Positions 24,361-40,224 of a stretch of 64,000 nucleotides of DNA are shown one piece after another (the stretch's first letter is position 1; the number at the start of each line of letters is the position of its first letter). Source of the DNA: Heterobilharzia americana (Eukaryota > Platyhelminthes > Trematoda > Strigeidida > Schistosomatidae); NCBI GenBank assembly GCA_944470555.2, contig OX104129.1, positions 65,465,747-65,529,746 on the forward strand, read 5' to 3'. The notes below the pieces were generated by a model. It worked only from the letters and a program-made list of their open reading frames with translations, ran no database searches and was not told where the DNA came from. The translations under genes and the position numbers were made by a program.

Positions 24361-24934
24361 TCCATGAGGTAGACTGATGTTACAGAACTACTTCTGGTTA
24401 CTATACAGCATGAAGTTATTAATTGCATTCCACTTAGTGAAATATTTCTGGAATAATTTTAGCGGGTGGATAACAACATTGTAGTATACTTCTTATGTTT
24501 TGCAATAAGTTTGCTGTCTGACTAAGACTAATGCACTTGACAATGAAAGAAATTTAATGCGTTGTACTAACAGAGCAGAAAACTTGGTAATTAAAGTGGA
24601 TTCCAGACCTAATCATAAGCTGGATTTCATAGCTTAGTCAAGAGATCATTGTGTTAGTAAAAACAGGCAATTGGTCTTTCCACTTGAATTATCATTTTTG
24701 CTGTTGAAGTGAAAACAGCATGATTGAAGGAAAGATTCTGTCTTCGTGACTGTATCATTTAATAATAAGGTTTTTAGCAACTGTATTCAATAGCAAGCAA
24801 CCACCTATTTTATATGATCTAAATACCTTGGTACAGATGATACGGTATTCCTTAATAGAACGAAAATAGTTCTGAGAAATTTAGGTTAGCTGGTTCATTT
24901 ACATAAAGTAGAAGTAGTAAACTGTGAACCAATG

Positions 24935-25125
24935 TATTCTAATCCAGCGGCTCAATGATAAAGTGCTTACTACAAAACCTGTAGGTCATGGGTTCGATGT
25001 CTGGTGGGGTTATGAATGCACACTACTGAGGAGTACCATACTAGGCCGAAACAGCTGTCTAGTGCTCTCAGGTTTTGAACGCTTCTCCAACTGATATTGA
25101 TCTATGATGAATACCAATATGAAAT
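24935..25125 (+). mobile_element. Family A hammerhead SINE, plus copy
   Basis: tRNA-like head (cagcggctcaatgataaag; gggttcgatgt), then hammerhead near 25019-25070: CTGAGGA, GAAA and GTC are kept, stem I reads CACTA/TAGTG (both sides changed relative to CACTG/CAGTG), but stem II (GTAC against GGCC) is broken. Confidence 0.65.
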
Positions 25126-25448
25126 AAAAATGATGTGTGAAATTTGATAAGATTAAATGTCTTTTCATATGTAAAGTGAAGTGCTTGAGTATTCACTTGA
25201 CAAATATAAATCAGATTGAAGCAAAAACAAAAGGACTATGAATAAATCAAACTAGTGAACTAATCGTAGAGTATCCCAAGAAGAAAAGGAATTAGGACCA
25301 TGATATGATAAGAGACTCAACATGCCACCTATATTTGTGCCTACGAAATCCTATAGCATCAATCAAAGTGTCAAAACACTTCATTTATATATAGAAGTAG
25401 TATTCATCATGGACTGACATCAGTTGGGGAACCATTGAAAATCTGGGA

Positions 25449-25494
25449 GCACTGGACAGCTGTTTCGTCCCAGTATGGGACTCCTCAGCAGTAC
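25449..25494 (-). ncRNA. Hammerhead ribozyme motif (palindrome, left arm)
   Basis: Minus strand: stem I GTACTG/CAGTGC (one G-U pair), CTGAGGA, stem II GTCC/GGAC, GAAA, ACAGCTGT, GTC. Intact by inspection. Confidence 0.82.
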
Positions 25495-25919
25495 GCACCC
25501 ACGACCCGGCTAGGGGTCGAACTCAGGACCTTCAGGTTTCACGGCGAACGCGTTAACCATCCAGCCACTGGGTCGGTTTCCAGTGGTTCACAACTTCCAA
25601 CTCCTGTCAATTCACGATATAGCGCGACTGTCACCCAAGGTCTTCAGTTTGCATCCACTTCACTTCCGACTGGTTGACCCAACAGGTCACGGCTTCTCAT
25701 TAGAACTTCCTAACATCCCATCCGTGACCTGTTGGGTCAACCAGTCGGAAGTGAAGTGGATGCAAACTGAAGACCTTGGGTGACAGTCGCGCTATATCGT
25801 GAATTGACAGGAGTTGGAAGTTGTGAACCACTGGAAACCGACCCAGTGGCTGGATGGTTAACGCGTTCGCCGTGAAACCTGAAGGTCCTGAGTTCGACCC
25901 CTAGCCGGGTCGTGGGTGC

Positions 25920-25965
25920 GTACTGCTGAGGAGTCCCATACTGGGACGAAACAGCTGTTCAGTGC
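25920..25965 (+). ncRNA. Hammerhead ribozyme motif (palindrome, right arm)
   Basis: CTGAGGA 25926-25932, stem II 25933-25947, GAAA 25948-25951. The cleavage triplet is GTT rather than GTC, which is allowed by the NUH rule but usually slower. Confidence 0.75.
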
Positions 25966-26394
25966 TCCCAGATTTTCAATGGTTCCCCAACTGATGTCAG
26001 TCCATGATGAATACTACTTCTAAATTAAAAATCTCTATTCATCTCAAAAATACATTACTCCATTTATATTTTAAGTTCTAAATTTTAATGAATCAAACCA
26101 ATCATCTTAGATAGGTTTCTCAGTAGGATTTAGAACGTCTCATTAACTCAACACAAAACTAAATATTCATTGTCTTTTAAGAAAACTACATCAAGAACAC
26201 CTAAACCAGATGAAATGCAACAAAGGTCTATTAATAAGACATTTTGACAAGGGTGTAGGCATAGTTGTGTATTGATTTCAATGTTATAACTTGTAAATCT
26301 CAAGCGTTGAATGAACCGAAATGTTTGCCCATTATTGTAATATGGGCTCCTGTGTAGATGCTTCGATAATACCACAATTTCCACTTTTTATACT

Positions 26395-26472
26395 AATAAC
26401 GGTTAGTGGTCAGTAATGAAATTCAGGACGTGTGTTTTGTCCTATTCAGGACTCATCGCCTGGATGAACCTG
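26395..26472 (-). mobile_element. Family B SINE fragment with degenerate hammerhead
   Basis: Minus strand keeps the layout stem I - core - stem II - GAAA-like, but the core reads GCGATGA instead of CTGANGA and GAAA is preceded by ACA instead of ACG. Confidence 0.45.
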
Positions 26473-27400
26473 TCTCCGAATAAAAGATGCTGTTCCTATC
26501 AATATAAGAGCTTACTGGTTAGAAGGTAGATTTTCCGATACAGTGACTTTTTTCGGTGCAGTTTGATGTTCTAATACATTGGTTCCATGTTCTAACTTTA
26601 TAAGAAATACTATCAGTCAACAGGATAGAAGTATACTCAACTTATATTATTCAATACAGAGAAACATATATGTTGGGTATAATAGTTAAAGGTCACCAAA
26701 ATAACAGAACATTTTCATAAAATAGTTTACTTGTTCTTCTGACACTGGAAACTAAAGTAGGTTATTTCATCTCAAATAATTGAAATAGTTAAAAACAATG
26801 AATTAGAAACGGTTTATTCGTACACAACTTCTCTTCTTGTGGACAGTGAAAACTCTGGCAGCTAATCATTTCAAGGCGGATATGCATATACAGCCACATC
26901 TTACCACAGTCTACCTTCTAGATTATCTGCAACGTCAGAGGAAATGGTAAAAAAGAGTTCTATTCATTTTTTTGCTTTTAATTTCCCACTGATCAGTATA
27001 CTGGACCGAATTGATCGTAAGATGTTTAGATCGCTCTTATCTGGTTGGCAAAGTACTAAAGATTAGCCTAAGCGGTTCCTAACTACTCAAGTTGTTCAGT
27101 GGTAGTAGCAGTAGTAGTGTGAGTAGTAGTAGTAGTATCTTTCTTTAGCTTATGATGCTTTTGTTTCAGAGATCACACCTTGTGATGTCGGCTGAGTCTT
27201 TCCCAGCAGAAACCCTATTGATACCATGGTTGAGTAGTTGAAAAACTACTCAGCTTTGGGAAATAAGGATCATGCAATTTGTTAATCATTTGCAAACTGA
27301 TCGTCGGAATTGATTTATCTTTGATGGCAGTTGAGCTACTCAAACGGATGCCTGAATACTGATCCCACTTTCATTTTGATATTATCTACTTACTATGGGT
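26473..27400. other. Nothing recognised
   Basis: AT-rich. A short (AGT)n-like run lies at 27105-27140. The segment near 26998-27025 (tatactggaccgaattgatc) resembles 40143-40165, hinting at another unassigned old repeat. Confidence 0.35.
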
Positions 27401-27410
27401 TGGCAATGGT

Positions 27411-27454
27411 ATCCAGAACATGCCTTTCGTTGTATTTAGAACTCGTCAGTTGGA
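27411..27454 (-). ncRNA. Hammerhead motif in family B fragment
   Basis: Minus strand: CTGACGA core, GAAA, stem II closed by GTT/AAC, stem I ATCCAA/CTGGAT with one mismatch, cleavage triplet GTT. It is a plausible but diverged motif; no tRNA-like head remains next to it. Confidence 0.5.
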
Positions 27455-27479
27455 TTTACCCTCATCCCAGCAAGCTATG

Positions 27480-29310
27480 GTATCCCCATTGAAACTCAGA
27501 TCCAACACTGGGTGATAATCGCACTGTATCGTAAATTGACTGAAGTAGTAAGATATATACCACTTGGTGATAACTTGGTTGACAAGATATCTGACTATCT
27601 GTACTTAATTAAACATGAGTTTGCAGCTATTCACTACTATTTAAGGGTCTCGAACTAAGACAAGGTGACTAATCTGTCCACTATGGTTTTCACTTGTACC
27701 TAAGTTCGGTAATGCAGAAAGTTATAAAATCAAAATATTACACTTGGTGAAAACCAACAAAATTCAGTGAAATATTAAATAAATATTACTTACAAGGTTA
27801 GTCACTTTTATCATGAAACACTTACAAACAACATGTTTAAATTGCTTGAACAAGAATAGAAATATTTCTTAACAATCATGTATAAACATATTACTAGTTA
27901 ACTATTAGAGCATAGAGTAGAGTGATATGTAAAGTGAATAAAAATATACATTGGCGCTTTTTTTTCCTCTCCTAAATAGGTGGATATTAATTGTATGTTA
28001 GACTTGCGAACAAGTTGAAAATAGTTCCGCTTGTCAACACGTATACATGATAGAGAGAGGAAAATAAAAGTAGAAACAGTTGGACTGTATATATCCACTT
28101 TAATGTATGTTTAGAATAATATTTTATGTGAAAAATGATGAATAAGACAGGAAAACATGACATTAGATATAATAACATAATGAATAATGTACTTGTCCAT
28201 GAAATATGTGACACGGAGTCAATATTCACATAAACACATGTAGGCTATCAATACTACTATTACTACTACTGATAATAATGATAGTGACCTCAAAATCACA
28301 GCAGTTATCTTGATAAATCTTTGCTGAGTTGTTGAGATATTGCTCATCTTATCATGAAGACAAACAATCATAAAACTAAAGAAAAAAATGGTGAACCCAC
28401 ATGAATGTCACCATTTATTAGGATTAGTTACATAACTGGTCCTGTATAAACTTCACTTGAAAGTTATTTAGTTGACAATAAAGAATTTTCTATCAAATAA
28501 CGGTGGAAATTATTAGCTAGTGTACAAATGCCATAAATATGGCTATGACTTACAATCTAGTGTTATTTAACTAATAGGAAAGTGTGAGTGCATCCAGTTG
28601 GTGACCTGCTTGAAACTTGGGCTACCGAAATCTTCCACCGAATACATTTTACATTAAATTCTTCCCCTTTAATTTGTTTTAATCCTTTAAACATGTCTGC
28701 TAAACGTATCATTTACCCTTGAATATTTTTAAAATGCTTTCAACCAGCTGTTCTTGAAGTTAACAATAAAACGAAGGAAAGGCGTCATGGTAGATAGAAA
28801 TGAATTTTTAAGTACACAAAAATACATCATATTTCTATGCCACTGATACTTACCTCAAAATTGCAGATTCTTGTACTGACTGAATAAGCCATCATTACTT
28901 TTCTGCTCATTACTCATTCCAGATCAGACACTAATTTAACGCCAGCAAATTTTGTCACATTATTGTCTTTAAAACTGTTATTATTACCATCATTAAGATG
29001 TAGTAATCATTTCCTTCAAAACATATTGTAGTGAGGTTGAATTTGTTGAAAAATAACACACATACAGTAAGATTACTATCATTATTGATGAGGATCAGAA
29101 AGAACGAAACATGACTGATATATTCAACATTTAGTCACCCACAAATAAATAACACTCAGTAAATGCAAATTATCAGTGTTGAACTTCTGCTTTGTACTGC
29201 TGCATTTTAGCGAAGAATATGATGAGAACCTGAAGAGAAGGAGCCAGTTTTCGGTTGTCATCGTGACAGTTTGCATCTTATCTAGTTAGACATATCTTAG
29301 GAGATAACGA
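27480..29310. other. AT-rich DNA, nothing recognised
   Basis: No supported gene or repeat copy; the open stretches near 27898-28229 are Leu/Tyr-rich and low-complexity. Confidence 0.4.
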
Positions 29311-29319
29311 ACAGCATTA

Positions 29320-29515
29320 GTGCACAGGAGGTGAGTATCGTGCCCTCAGCGGCTTAGTGGATAACGCGTTTAGTGTTTGAAGCGAAGGGTACTGGGTTCG
29401 AGCCTTGACGGGACAACATCACTCACTGGGTTGCAGGTACACCCATCTGGCGAGTCCCAGACAGGAAAAGATGCGTGTTCTGGACTCCTCTGCTAGTCGC
29501 CAAGATCAACAGAAA
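29320..29515 (+). mobile_element. Family B hammerhead SINE, plus copy
   Basis: tRNA-like head with A-box region cggcttagtggataac and B box gggttcgagcc, then hammerhead region 29447-29492. The core reads CTGGCGA instead of CTGANGA and stem II is imperfect, so cleavage is unlikely. Confidence 0.65.
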
Positions 29516-29929
29516 AGCATTATTCTCTTCCGATAATAAGAATTTGACTAATTTAGCGTCATACTTTAGCTGAACAAATTACTGGTTATTTCTAGTTTCT
29601 GCAGACCTTTTGTTTGTTATACTTTATGATGTATAGTTGTGAGAATAATACTTGCTCTGAACCAATGCAATTAAGAGTTGGAAATACTTGATATTATGTA
29701 GTGGAACTGCTCGATTGTGTGGTCAGTCTCTAAGCTTATCCTGGTACTTCCTGGTGACAAGTTAGTTTTCGAGTCATTCGACAAAATTACTGAACTGTAC
29801 TTACAATTTTAACTATTTCGTAATACTAATTGTTACATTCCTTATTAAAAATAATGCTATCGGTATTATTGTAGGGCGTTCGAGTAAACCTAGTAAACAC
29901 TGATTCATTTTCAGAGGTTCGCTAGGATT

Positions 29930-30180
29930 TATTTATTAATTTCATTTTGGAATTCATTGTGGTGTGACACCGGCTGAAGAATTATTGAAAATCTGGGAGC
30001 ATTGAAGAGGTGTTTCATTTTAGTATCCGGCCCCATCAGAGATCGGACTCATGGCTTTCAGGTTCGTCCGATACTAGGACAAAACAGCTATCCAGTGCCC
30101 TCATATTTCCACTGGTTTTCCAAATGATGTGAATTTTTGATGAATATCAACTTGAAAATCAATAAATCCCCTCTAATCTT
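29930..30180. mobile_element. Family A SINE inverted pair with internal deletion
   Basis: A minus-oriented arm (about 29930-30065) joins a plus-oriented arm (about 30066-30180). The hammerhead-side sequences face outward in both arms, but the central head region and parts of each ribozyme core are gone. Confidence 0.55.
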
Positions 30181-31744
30181 TTATATTGGTACGTGGACTG
30201 TTAATAGTCACCAGACTTTGTGAATTTAGCGTTAATGATGCAATCAAGCTTGATGGTGTGATGTCCACGATCAAATATTAAACCTCAGAGAACACCAAGT
30301 CGTTGTCATTCGCATACTAAGCAAAGTAGTTTGATTTATTACTGCAAGGTCTACTTAAAAAAAGGTGTATTACGCATTCCGATGGTTTAATTCTTTATTC
30401 TTAAAAGATTACTGAGAGATTAATTCTACTGACTTGGACATTTTCGTTAGTTTCTGTTTCTCTAGTCTAAACAACAAAAGTTTGATGTTATAGGCTAAGA
30501 AATTATTCTCAGATTTTGACGAATTCTGGTAGTGATCAATCAGCAGCAGTACCAACATCAGGGTACGACTAATTAGATTAGAAAACAGAAGATGAAGACT
30601 GAACTCAAACCTAAACTTTTCCAATTATAGTCTTTATTTTAGAAAATATAATTTTATATGTCAACTGAAACTGTCATATATAGCCAAACTGACTGTATCA
30701 TTTTGAACAGAACTGTAAAGATATCCAGCCTCTGAAATTGAGAATGTGAATGATTTTGGCAATTTAAATGATTAATCTACTGATACGATTCGTTTGTCAT
30801 ACTTTAAGTACTACAACGATATTCAAAAAAGTTACTTTTCAGGTAAGCAGACAATTCACATCAGCGTAACTGTTGAAGTTCAATCTTGGGAAAGACAAAC
30901 CATTATCAGACTGAACTTAGAGCATATACTGAATAAATTCCATTGACTTCTAATGTTAGTTCGACCAACTACAGTTTATAATTGGTATGAGTGGCATGAT
31001 AACCAATTATCATATCCATGACTGTTTTGAGTATGTGTCTAATGAAACATCATTGGTTGCTCATTCATAAATGGCTACGATTTTGTAACCAGAATTATGC
31101 CTTTTCGTATGTTATGAGACCGGTATTACAACTGAACTACTAGACAAATGTGTCAAATGCTTATATGCCTTCAATAAATATCCTTCAAAAGGAATAAAAA
31201 GTATACATAATACAAAGTTATGGAATCTATAAACCCCGAAAGTTCAATCTACAAAACATTCATTACTTTTGGTACCTAGTTATCTTACTGTGTATAAAAT
31301 TAAAGATGATACAAAGGTTAAGAACTATCCATAATTCTCTTCCTCACAGTTTATCTTACAATTTGCATGAGAGTAAAACTTAATCCATTGAGGATAATAA
31401 CATAAGTTCAATTACCTAGGCAATATAATCTGACGTCTATTTCAAAATCTATTAATCTAACCACTATTCTTTCTACAAGCTGCTGAATTAGAGAAATTAG
31501 AAAATTCATTGTACATCACACTTTAGATGGAAACGTACCAATTCAAGGTATACTCTCGCACAATTTAAAAAGCATTACGGTATCATCTTACATTTGAGCT
31601 TTTAATGCTTCAGTCGTGAAGAACAACAATTGATCAGACCATAACACATCCAGAAAATTACGTTTCGTGTAAATTCCAAACTTATCTCTTTAGGAGTTGG
31701 ACAAATAAATAAAAAATATTCTGCAAAAAATTTACATACCAATT
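30181..31744. other. AT-rich DNA, nothing recognised
   Basis: No supported gene or repeat copy. Confidence 0.4.
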
Positions 31745-33487
<1,743 letters not shown>

Positions 33488-33830
33488 AATAAACTCTTGC
33501 CTCATGAAAATATATTGATGTTCGAGAAGGATGTCCATGCTCTCTAATTGCTCATAAAAACGCACCTAGTATAGCGATTGGAGCTGTTTTGCAGAAGAGG
33601 GTGAATAATTAGACAAAACGGCTGTCGTTCTTCTCTAAAGGAGTGAACCCAACACGGTAGCATTCGGGAGAATCTTACTACCTGTGTATACCATGTTATT
33701 ATACATTTGATGAGCATGTTAGAGGGTAATACTTTTACAAGTTTGTTTGATCACAAAGCCTTATGTAGTGCTTAAGTAGCTACACAGGACAACTAATCTC
33801 TACGAGAAATACGGTTATATGAATTTTTAC
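33488..33830. repeat. 340-bp non-RTE flank shared in inverse with 17095-17437
   Basis: Continues immediately from the 3' end of R4. Near-identical to the flank of R3, with a few substitutions (for example accatgttatt against taacatggta). Confidence 0.85.
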
Positions 33831-33835
33831 TATCG

Positions 33836-34075
33836 ATCAATTGGCTTCCCGAATGCTTTCACCAACTGGCGTCATTTCGCCTCTCCGATTCCAAAGAGGA
33901 ATAAGTTCAATTTTATTTTTAATATTTTCTTTGAGTTTTGAAGTTCCCTTAGCGATTGGATTGGTTTTGCGCGATAGGGTTGCTAGCCGTATCCTCAACG
34001 TTCCCTCTTTATTCTGGCTTAGGACAGGCCAATAACTAGTGAACTAGTTACCTAGGCGAGGTTAGATATATACAA
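33836..34075 (-). mobile_element. 5'-end-only RTE fragment, minus
   Basis: Reverse complement of the RTE 5' leader and first codons (matches 9386-9605: ctagccggtcctaagcc-like start through the GEMTPVGES codons). The rest of the element is absent. It lies next to the shared flank of R4. Confidence 0.8.
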
Positions 34076-34630
34076 ATTCATCAATAAATACAATCATTTA
34101 CGTATGAAGATATTTGTAGGCTGAAGAGTCGATACGATCATATGACACAGAACTGTTGTACTTTTTTGATCTTTCTTCTTAAATCCAAGTAAATATGTAG
34201 GATAATCCAAAAAGAAACGGAATATGTTTATGTTTTGTATTTATTTAACCTTTTCGACTTGAAAAGCATACAATAATAACACTGTGAAAAGAATATGTAT
34301 CTATTAGCTTGAACTGACCTACTATTATATCTACTACTACTACTACCACTAAGGTTATTGTTGTTATCAGTGTATCGCAATCGTAATCATATTTTTAAGG
34401 TAATTCAATTTGACTTATAAACAACAAATAATTGTTTATTTTTGCTTCCAAACAATAATAATAACGTATAGTTGCTCTGTAGACTTATTTGTCTGCCCAT
34501 ATTTTCTTGAAAAATTACTACTAGTATTGATCGAAATGAAGAAAGTGCATTGAACTGTTAGAATAATAAGATTAAACAGATATTTTGATAGAATTAGTTT
34601 TGTAATTTGAGGTTTATGCTGATTTTATTT
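34076..34630. other. AT-rich DNA, nothing recognised
   Basis: No supported gene or repeat copy. Confidence 0.4.
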
Positions 34631-34634
34631 TCAT

Positions 34635-34905
34635 AGTAATGTTTATCATGCTGGATAGTCACTTTATATCGCAAATTGACAGTAGTAGGAAACTGTGGAT
34701 CATAGAACTTCAACCGAGTAGCAGATTGGTCAATGGGTTCACCGTGGAACATGAAAGTCGTCGGTTCGATTCCACGTGGCATTATGAACGTGTACCGCTT
34801 AATAATTCCGTACTACGAAAAGAAACAGCTCTCCAGTAATACCTGATTTCCGATGGTTCTTCAACTGATGGAAGTAAATGATGAACACCAACTTGGAAGT
34901 AGTTT
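34635..34905 (+). mobile_element. Family A hammerhead SINE, diverged plus copy
   Basis: Near full-length layout: 5' region (tttatatcgcaaattgacag), tRNA-like head with cggttcgattcc, degraded hammerhead (aagaaacagctctccagt), and tail gatgaacaccaacttgga. The core CTGANGA is not preserved. Confidence 0.6.
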
Positions 34906-35034
34906 TGCTTTCTTGAAACAAAATTTACCAAAATATCTCACAATTTCAAGTAAGCTACATCCCAATAAATATAATAATAGATAGGGACTGGAAGTATAAT
35001 TAAGCACGCATATTTCTTTGATTATTTTTTAAAT

Positions 35035-36390
<1,356 letters not shown>

Positions 36391-36710
36391 ATGTTAAATT
36401 AAGGAGTTGACTAATTGTGTCAAACGACGTATAGATTACATCACTGATGCTCATATCTACAGATATTTTCTTTAATAATCAGTTTTTTTCTCCTGTCTAT
36501 TTGAAACCCAGGAGAACGTTTTCGGATTCGACTGTTTCATCTAATCCTCCATGAATTACATCAGTGCAACTTGATTGATCAAGTGTTTGACAATAGATGA
36601 TAGTAATTTATATCCATCTCACTTTAACAATTTTCTATGACTAAATACGGGTACTATGTGAATGAAATCTAGTCAGAGGTCCTGCATATTGTATTGTCAC
36701 TCATTTTATC

Positions 36711-36758
<48 letters not shown>

Positions 36759-37000
36759 TTCACAGATGTTGCTTCTCTATGTTCAGGGGATTGCAAGGTA
36801 ACTGATGGACAGATTGAAAATATTTCAATAACTTCAAGTGAACCTTCAAAATACAATGATCTTTAAAATACAATGATCTTTAATGAATCAGTCAAGTGGA
36901 TACTGACTTTTGAGAATATTGGGAATTCATAAACTGAGGTATCCAGAATTTGGACGCGATAGTATGGCATAATTATATTTCAACTCTCTTATCTTTAAAG
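36391..37000. other. AT-rich DNA with TA tract
   Basis: Holds (TA)n at about 36713-36757; otherwise nothing recognised. Confidence 0.45.
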
Positions 37001-37004
37001 TAGT

Positions 37005-37195
37005 GTTCATCACGTGCTGAAATTATGTGTGGAAGCATTGAGAACCTGGGAGGATCGGATAGCTGTTTCTTTCTACTATGGAGCTCCTCAGAAGTGAGCA
37101 CCCATAACCCCACTAGAGGTCGAACTGATGACCTTCAGGCTACATGGCAAATGCATTAATTATCTAGCTACCAGAGTGGAGTTCAATAACCTAAA
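37005..37195 (-). mobile_element. Family A hammerhead SINE, minus copy
   Basis: Retains 3' end, hammerhead region (gatagctgtttctttctact with gagctcctcaga) and reversed head with ggtcgaactgatgacc. GAAA is kept but stem II is disrupted. Confidence 0.6.
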
Positions 37196-37849
37196 GTTTC
37201 ATACTTCTGTAGGATGTAATGTACATAAAACAACGAAAGTGAAGAACTTCATGTATTTCAATGACCACACCAATTCACAAACTATTTATCCTTGAAAATC
37301 GTGCTAACCACAATATCCAGAACTTTGATAAAAGTTTTCTTAATTTATTTACCCTATATTTATGTACAAAATTGAAGTGATTGACAACTTTTGATAATTT
37401 TGGCGATAACAAGCAACCTTGTCAATAAACATAGTTAAAAGGAGGATTGCTTACTTTATCGCTTAAGAAAAACATCAGTAAAATTTAAACAAGCAATCAA
37501 GTGGCCAGCACTTCCGGTTTTTCGAATTATTTAATCAAGTTTTTTAATCTTTGTATGCAGATCACTTTGATATTTGCCACAAGGGATAAATTCATTCAGC
37601 GCATCGGTTACTAACCCAGGGATGAATGTCAATGAATGGTAAATATACTTATACATGCGTGTATAACAGAAAAGAATAAGTTGTGCTGCAGCGCTGATTG
37701 GCGGACGGAAAAATATCTGATATTTCGACCTAATCTTGCAGGTGAAAGCTGGCCTTTACTATAGAATTCAAGTCCGAAGTTCCAGGTGGAATCCGTAACC
37801 TGTGGAGCCAATCAAGTCGAGTATGCGGACAAGTAATAGTCAGTAACAT

Positions 37850-38095
37850 CGGATGATGGTAGCGCTATGTCACGAATTGACAGGAGTAAGGAAATGTGAA
37901 CCACTGGATTCGAACTAAGCCGTCCAGTTGTAAAGTGCTGACCACAGATCGTGACGTCCTTGGGTTGGATACATGGTGAGGCAATAGGTTGGCTGAGTCC
38001 CATCCTAGAGCGAAAAATCTGCCCAGTGATTCTAGGTGTCCAATGGTTCTACAACTGTCATCTAGGCGTGATAAGTACCACTCTGAAATCAATCA
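37850..38095 (+). mobile_element. Family A hammerhead SINE, diverged plus copy
   Basis: 5' region (agcgctatgtcacgaattga), head remnant, hammerhead remnant (ggctgagtcccatcctagag then cgaaaaatctgcccagtg) and tail. The core is partly deleted. Confidence 0.55.
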
Positions 38096-38274
38096 ATACC
38101 CACACACTTTCAAATTAAGTTCTAATTTATTCTATTTGTTAGACTTATCATGCAGTGAAATAGTATTATTTACCAGATAATATTTTGAACACAGTTTATT
38201 TTCCACAGCAATCTCAAGAAAACTCTAAAACTTTGTGACATGGTTTATTAAGTTCTTATTCTCTTTAACTCTTC

Positions 38275-38600
38275 TTTATATAGACAGTAGAATTTCCCAC
38301 ATATCTGGAACAGGTGCCCAGGTCATTTCTGTTGCAGATATTTGGTGTTGAATCGATAAAAGAAGACTGAATTGTCAATCTCTGCCTCCTCCAAAATAAG
38401 TAGGTTTCAAGGACTGTTTCTCTCCCCTATCCTATTAGATGGTTGTATGTAACTGTTTACATAGATGCGCCTGAGTTTGTCTCTGAATTCCTTATCTTAC
38501 TGGGGTTAGTTAATCATGATTTAGCTAAATCGCAGTGTTGGGACAGCCTGCCACTGATTGTCTACTTTGACTCATATTGATACTGTCTCTTGATATTTAT
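38275..38600 (+). repeat. Unassigned dispersed repeat (family D), copy 2
   Basis: Colinear with 4690-5010 (see that entry) in the same orientation. Confidence 0.55.
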
Positions 38601-39150
38601 GTAACTAGTCTTCTAAAGATGGTAATTACTGTCTTTTAGATGAAACTAAATTGACTAAAAGGGTTCGTTGACTTAGACCCTTAAAATATTCTGAACCAAT
38701 GGTTGAAAACTCTCAATCAACTGTTAGAATGTCAGCCAAAAAAAAGAGACCTATTCATTTATTATTATCATTGAAGCTATTAAAACCATAGGACTGTAAC
38801 TGTTGTTTGCTTCCTGTCCCTTTCTTTTATTTCTACTTGGCATGATTGCCTAACTTTACAGTTATGAAGCATCACAATATGACGCATCGCACCTCGTTCA
38901 AAGTTCTGTATTGATTTGTTTGTCCACTCGTCGGCTCCAAATGAGTATCGACTTTCATTTCAGATTTTTTCCATCAACAAATCAACAGAAAAGTTGTATG
39001 TAATACCCGTTTCTGAAAATCAAAACACAGTTTCCAAGACTTCGCTTTTGAATCCCAACTGTCCCGGTCCCAGACATACATCAGTTACATAAGAAACAAT
39101 ATCATAAAGCTTTTCACTCACTTACTCATATGTATTTCAACAAAATGAAG

Positions 39151-39229
39151 TGCAATACATCGGTATCCAACTTACTGAGGTGGCCTTACTACGCATCCTC
39201 TGCAACAAGATTCTTTTTAACACACCTTA
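39151..39229 (+). CDS. ORC3: Candidate ORC3 exon (middle region)
   Basis: Open in one frame, reading QYIGIQLTEVALLRILCN and on to KILFNTP, which resembles the ORC3 segment around the helical VLDKLL region. Acceptor AG at 39149-39150 lacks a strong pyrimidine tract next to it, and donor GTTTGT at 39230 is weak. The exon would end in phase 2. The next predicted exon begins in phase 0, so at least one exon between them is missing. This is the most tentative of the ORC3 exons. Confidence 0.25.
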
Positions 39230-39449
39230 GTTTGTTACAATTCATATGTTAGTTAGTGCATCAGTAATCTGCTGAAACGAGTTTGTACTAAATTCAAGTG
39301 ACTTGCTCGGATAAGAATCCACTATTGAAAAAATATCTCAGTGTAAACTGTTTAGTGAATAAGAACATGAAATAAAATGAAAACAACAAGCTGAACAGTT
39401 GTGTTATTCCCTCTGTTAGGCCTAGATGTCTGAAACAATGTAATTCACT

Positions 39450-39640
39450 ACTGAGTATTTGGAGTCATTTGACAGGAAGCTCTGCTCACTGTAGGTATCG
39501 TGTTTGCTGGGACTCATACGTAAAGAGTGCATGTAACCATGAGGAAAATGGTGTTTGCTCTTTGACTCAAATTTGTGTTCGTCAGTGCTAAGGTCAGAGA
39601 CTTAATCACTAAGCTATTTGGGCCATTCCCGACCATGCGT
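39450..39640 (-). mobile_element. Family B SINE remnant, minus
   Basis: Reversed head features (tgctgggactcatac; tcactaagctatttgggcc) are visible; no ribozyme core is left. Confidence 0.35.
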
Positions 39641-40224
39641 TTATTTATGTGAATCGGTCACTGGTGGATAACCGATACAGTTGTCCAGTCGTTGTTGTTT
39701 CGGCACTGACAATAATCTATCAGTAATACACCGCTTTACTCACGGTTACAAAGACGTCCAGTTGACTAGTGCCTAAAGGATTTCCTGCCACCTGACTTCG
39801 AACATTTAGCAGCGACATACGCTGCACTGCAGTGACACGTCCTTTTTCTTGATGGTCACATTGCAAAACTTAATCGATAAACTTCCATCGGTGCTCAGCG
39901 CTAAGGAAGAGACAGTTACAGCGGTAACTCGATGATGGCCACTTCATTTACAGTGTAATACAATTCGCTTTTTCAAATACAGAATAATTTCTTGTGGTCA
40001 AAACAGTTTCTGATTTGTTCGTGTACCGATATAAACTGACTGTTGAACTATTTTACTGCCTTAATTCTTGTGATATTTCCATTCCTGGATTCAATAAATT
40101 CATGGGTATTTGTAAATAATTTTAGTTTCTCGTTGACTATTATACTGGATCGAGTTGATCAGTCTCTGTTGACATGTGATCTTTTATATAGATTTCCTGA
40201 TTGACAGTAGCTAATAGTAACATT

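Larger units (their letters stand above)
25393..26022. mobile_element. Near-perfect palindromic dimer of SINE A (300-bp arms)
   Basis: Left arm 25393-25692 (minus) and right arm 25722-26022 (plus) are reverse complements with only about one substitution and one length difference that I can see, around a 29-bp loop (25693-25721). Each arm is a near full-length SINE with 5' region, tRNA-like head (reversed and forward forms of gagttcgaccc), hammerhead and 3' tail up to gatgaatactacttcta. DNA or RNA from here could fold into a hairpin of about 300 bp. Confidence 0.9.
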
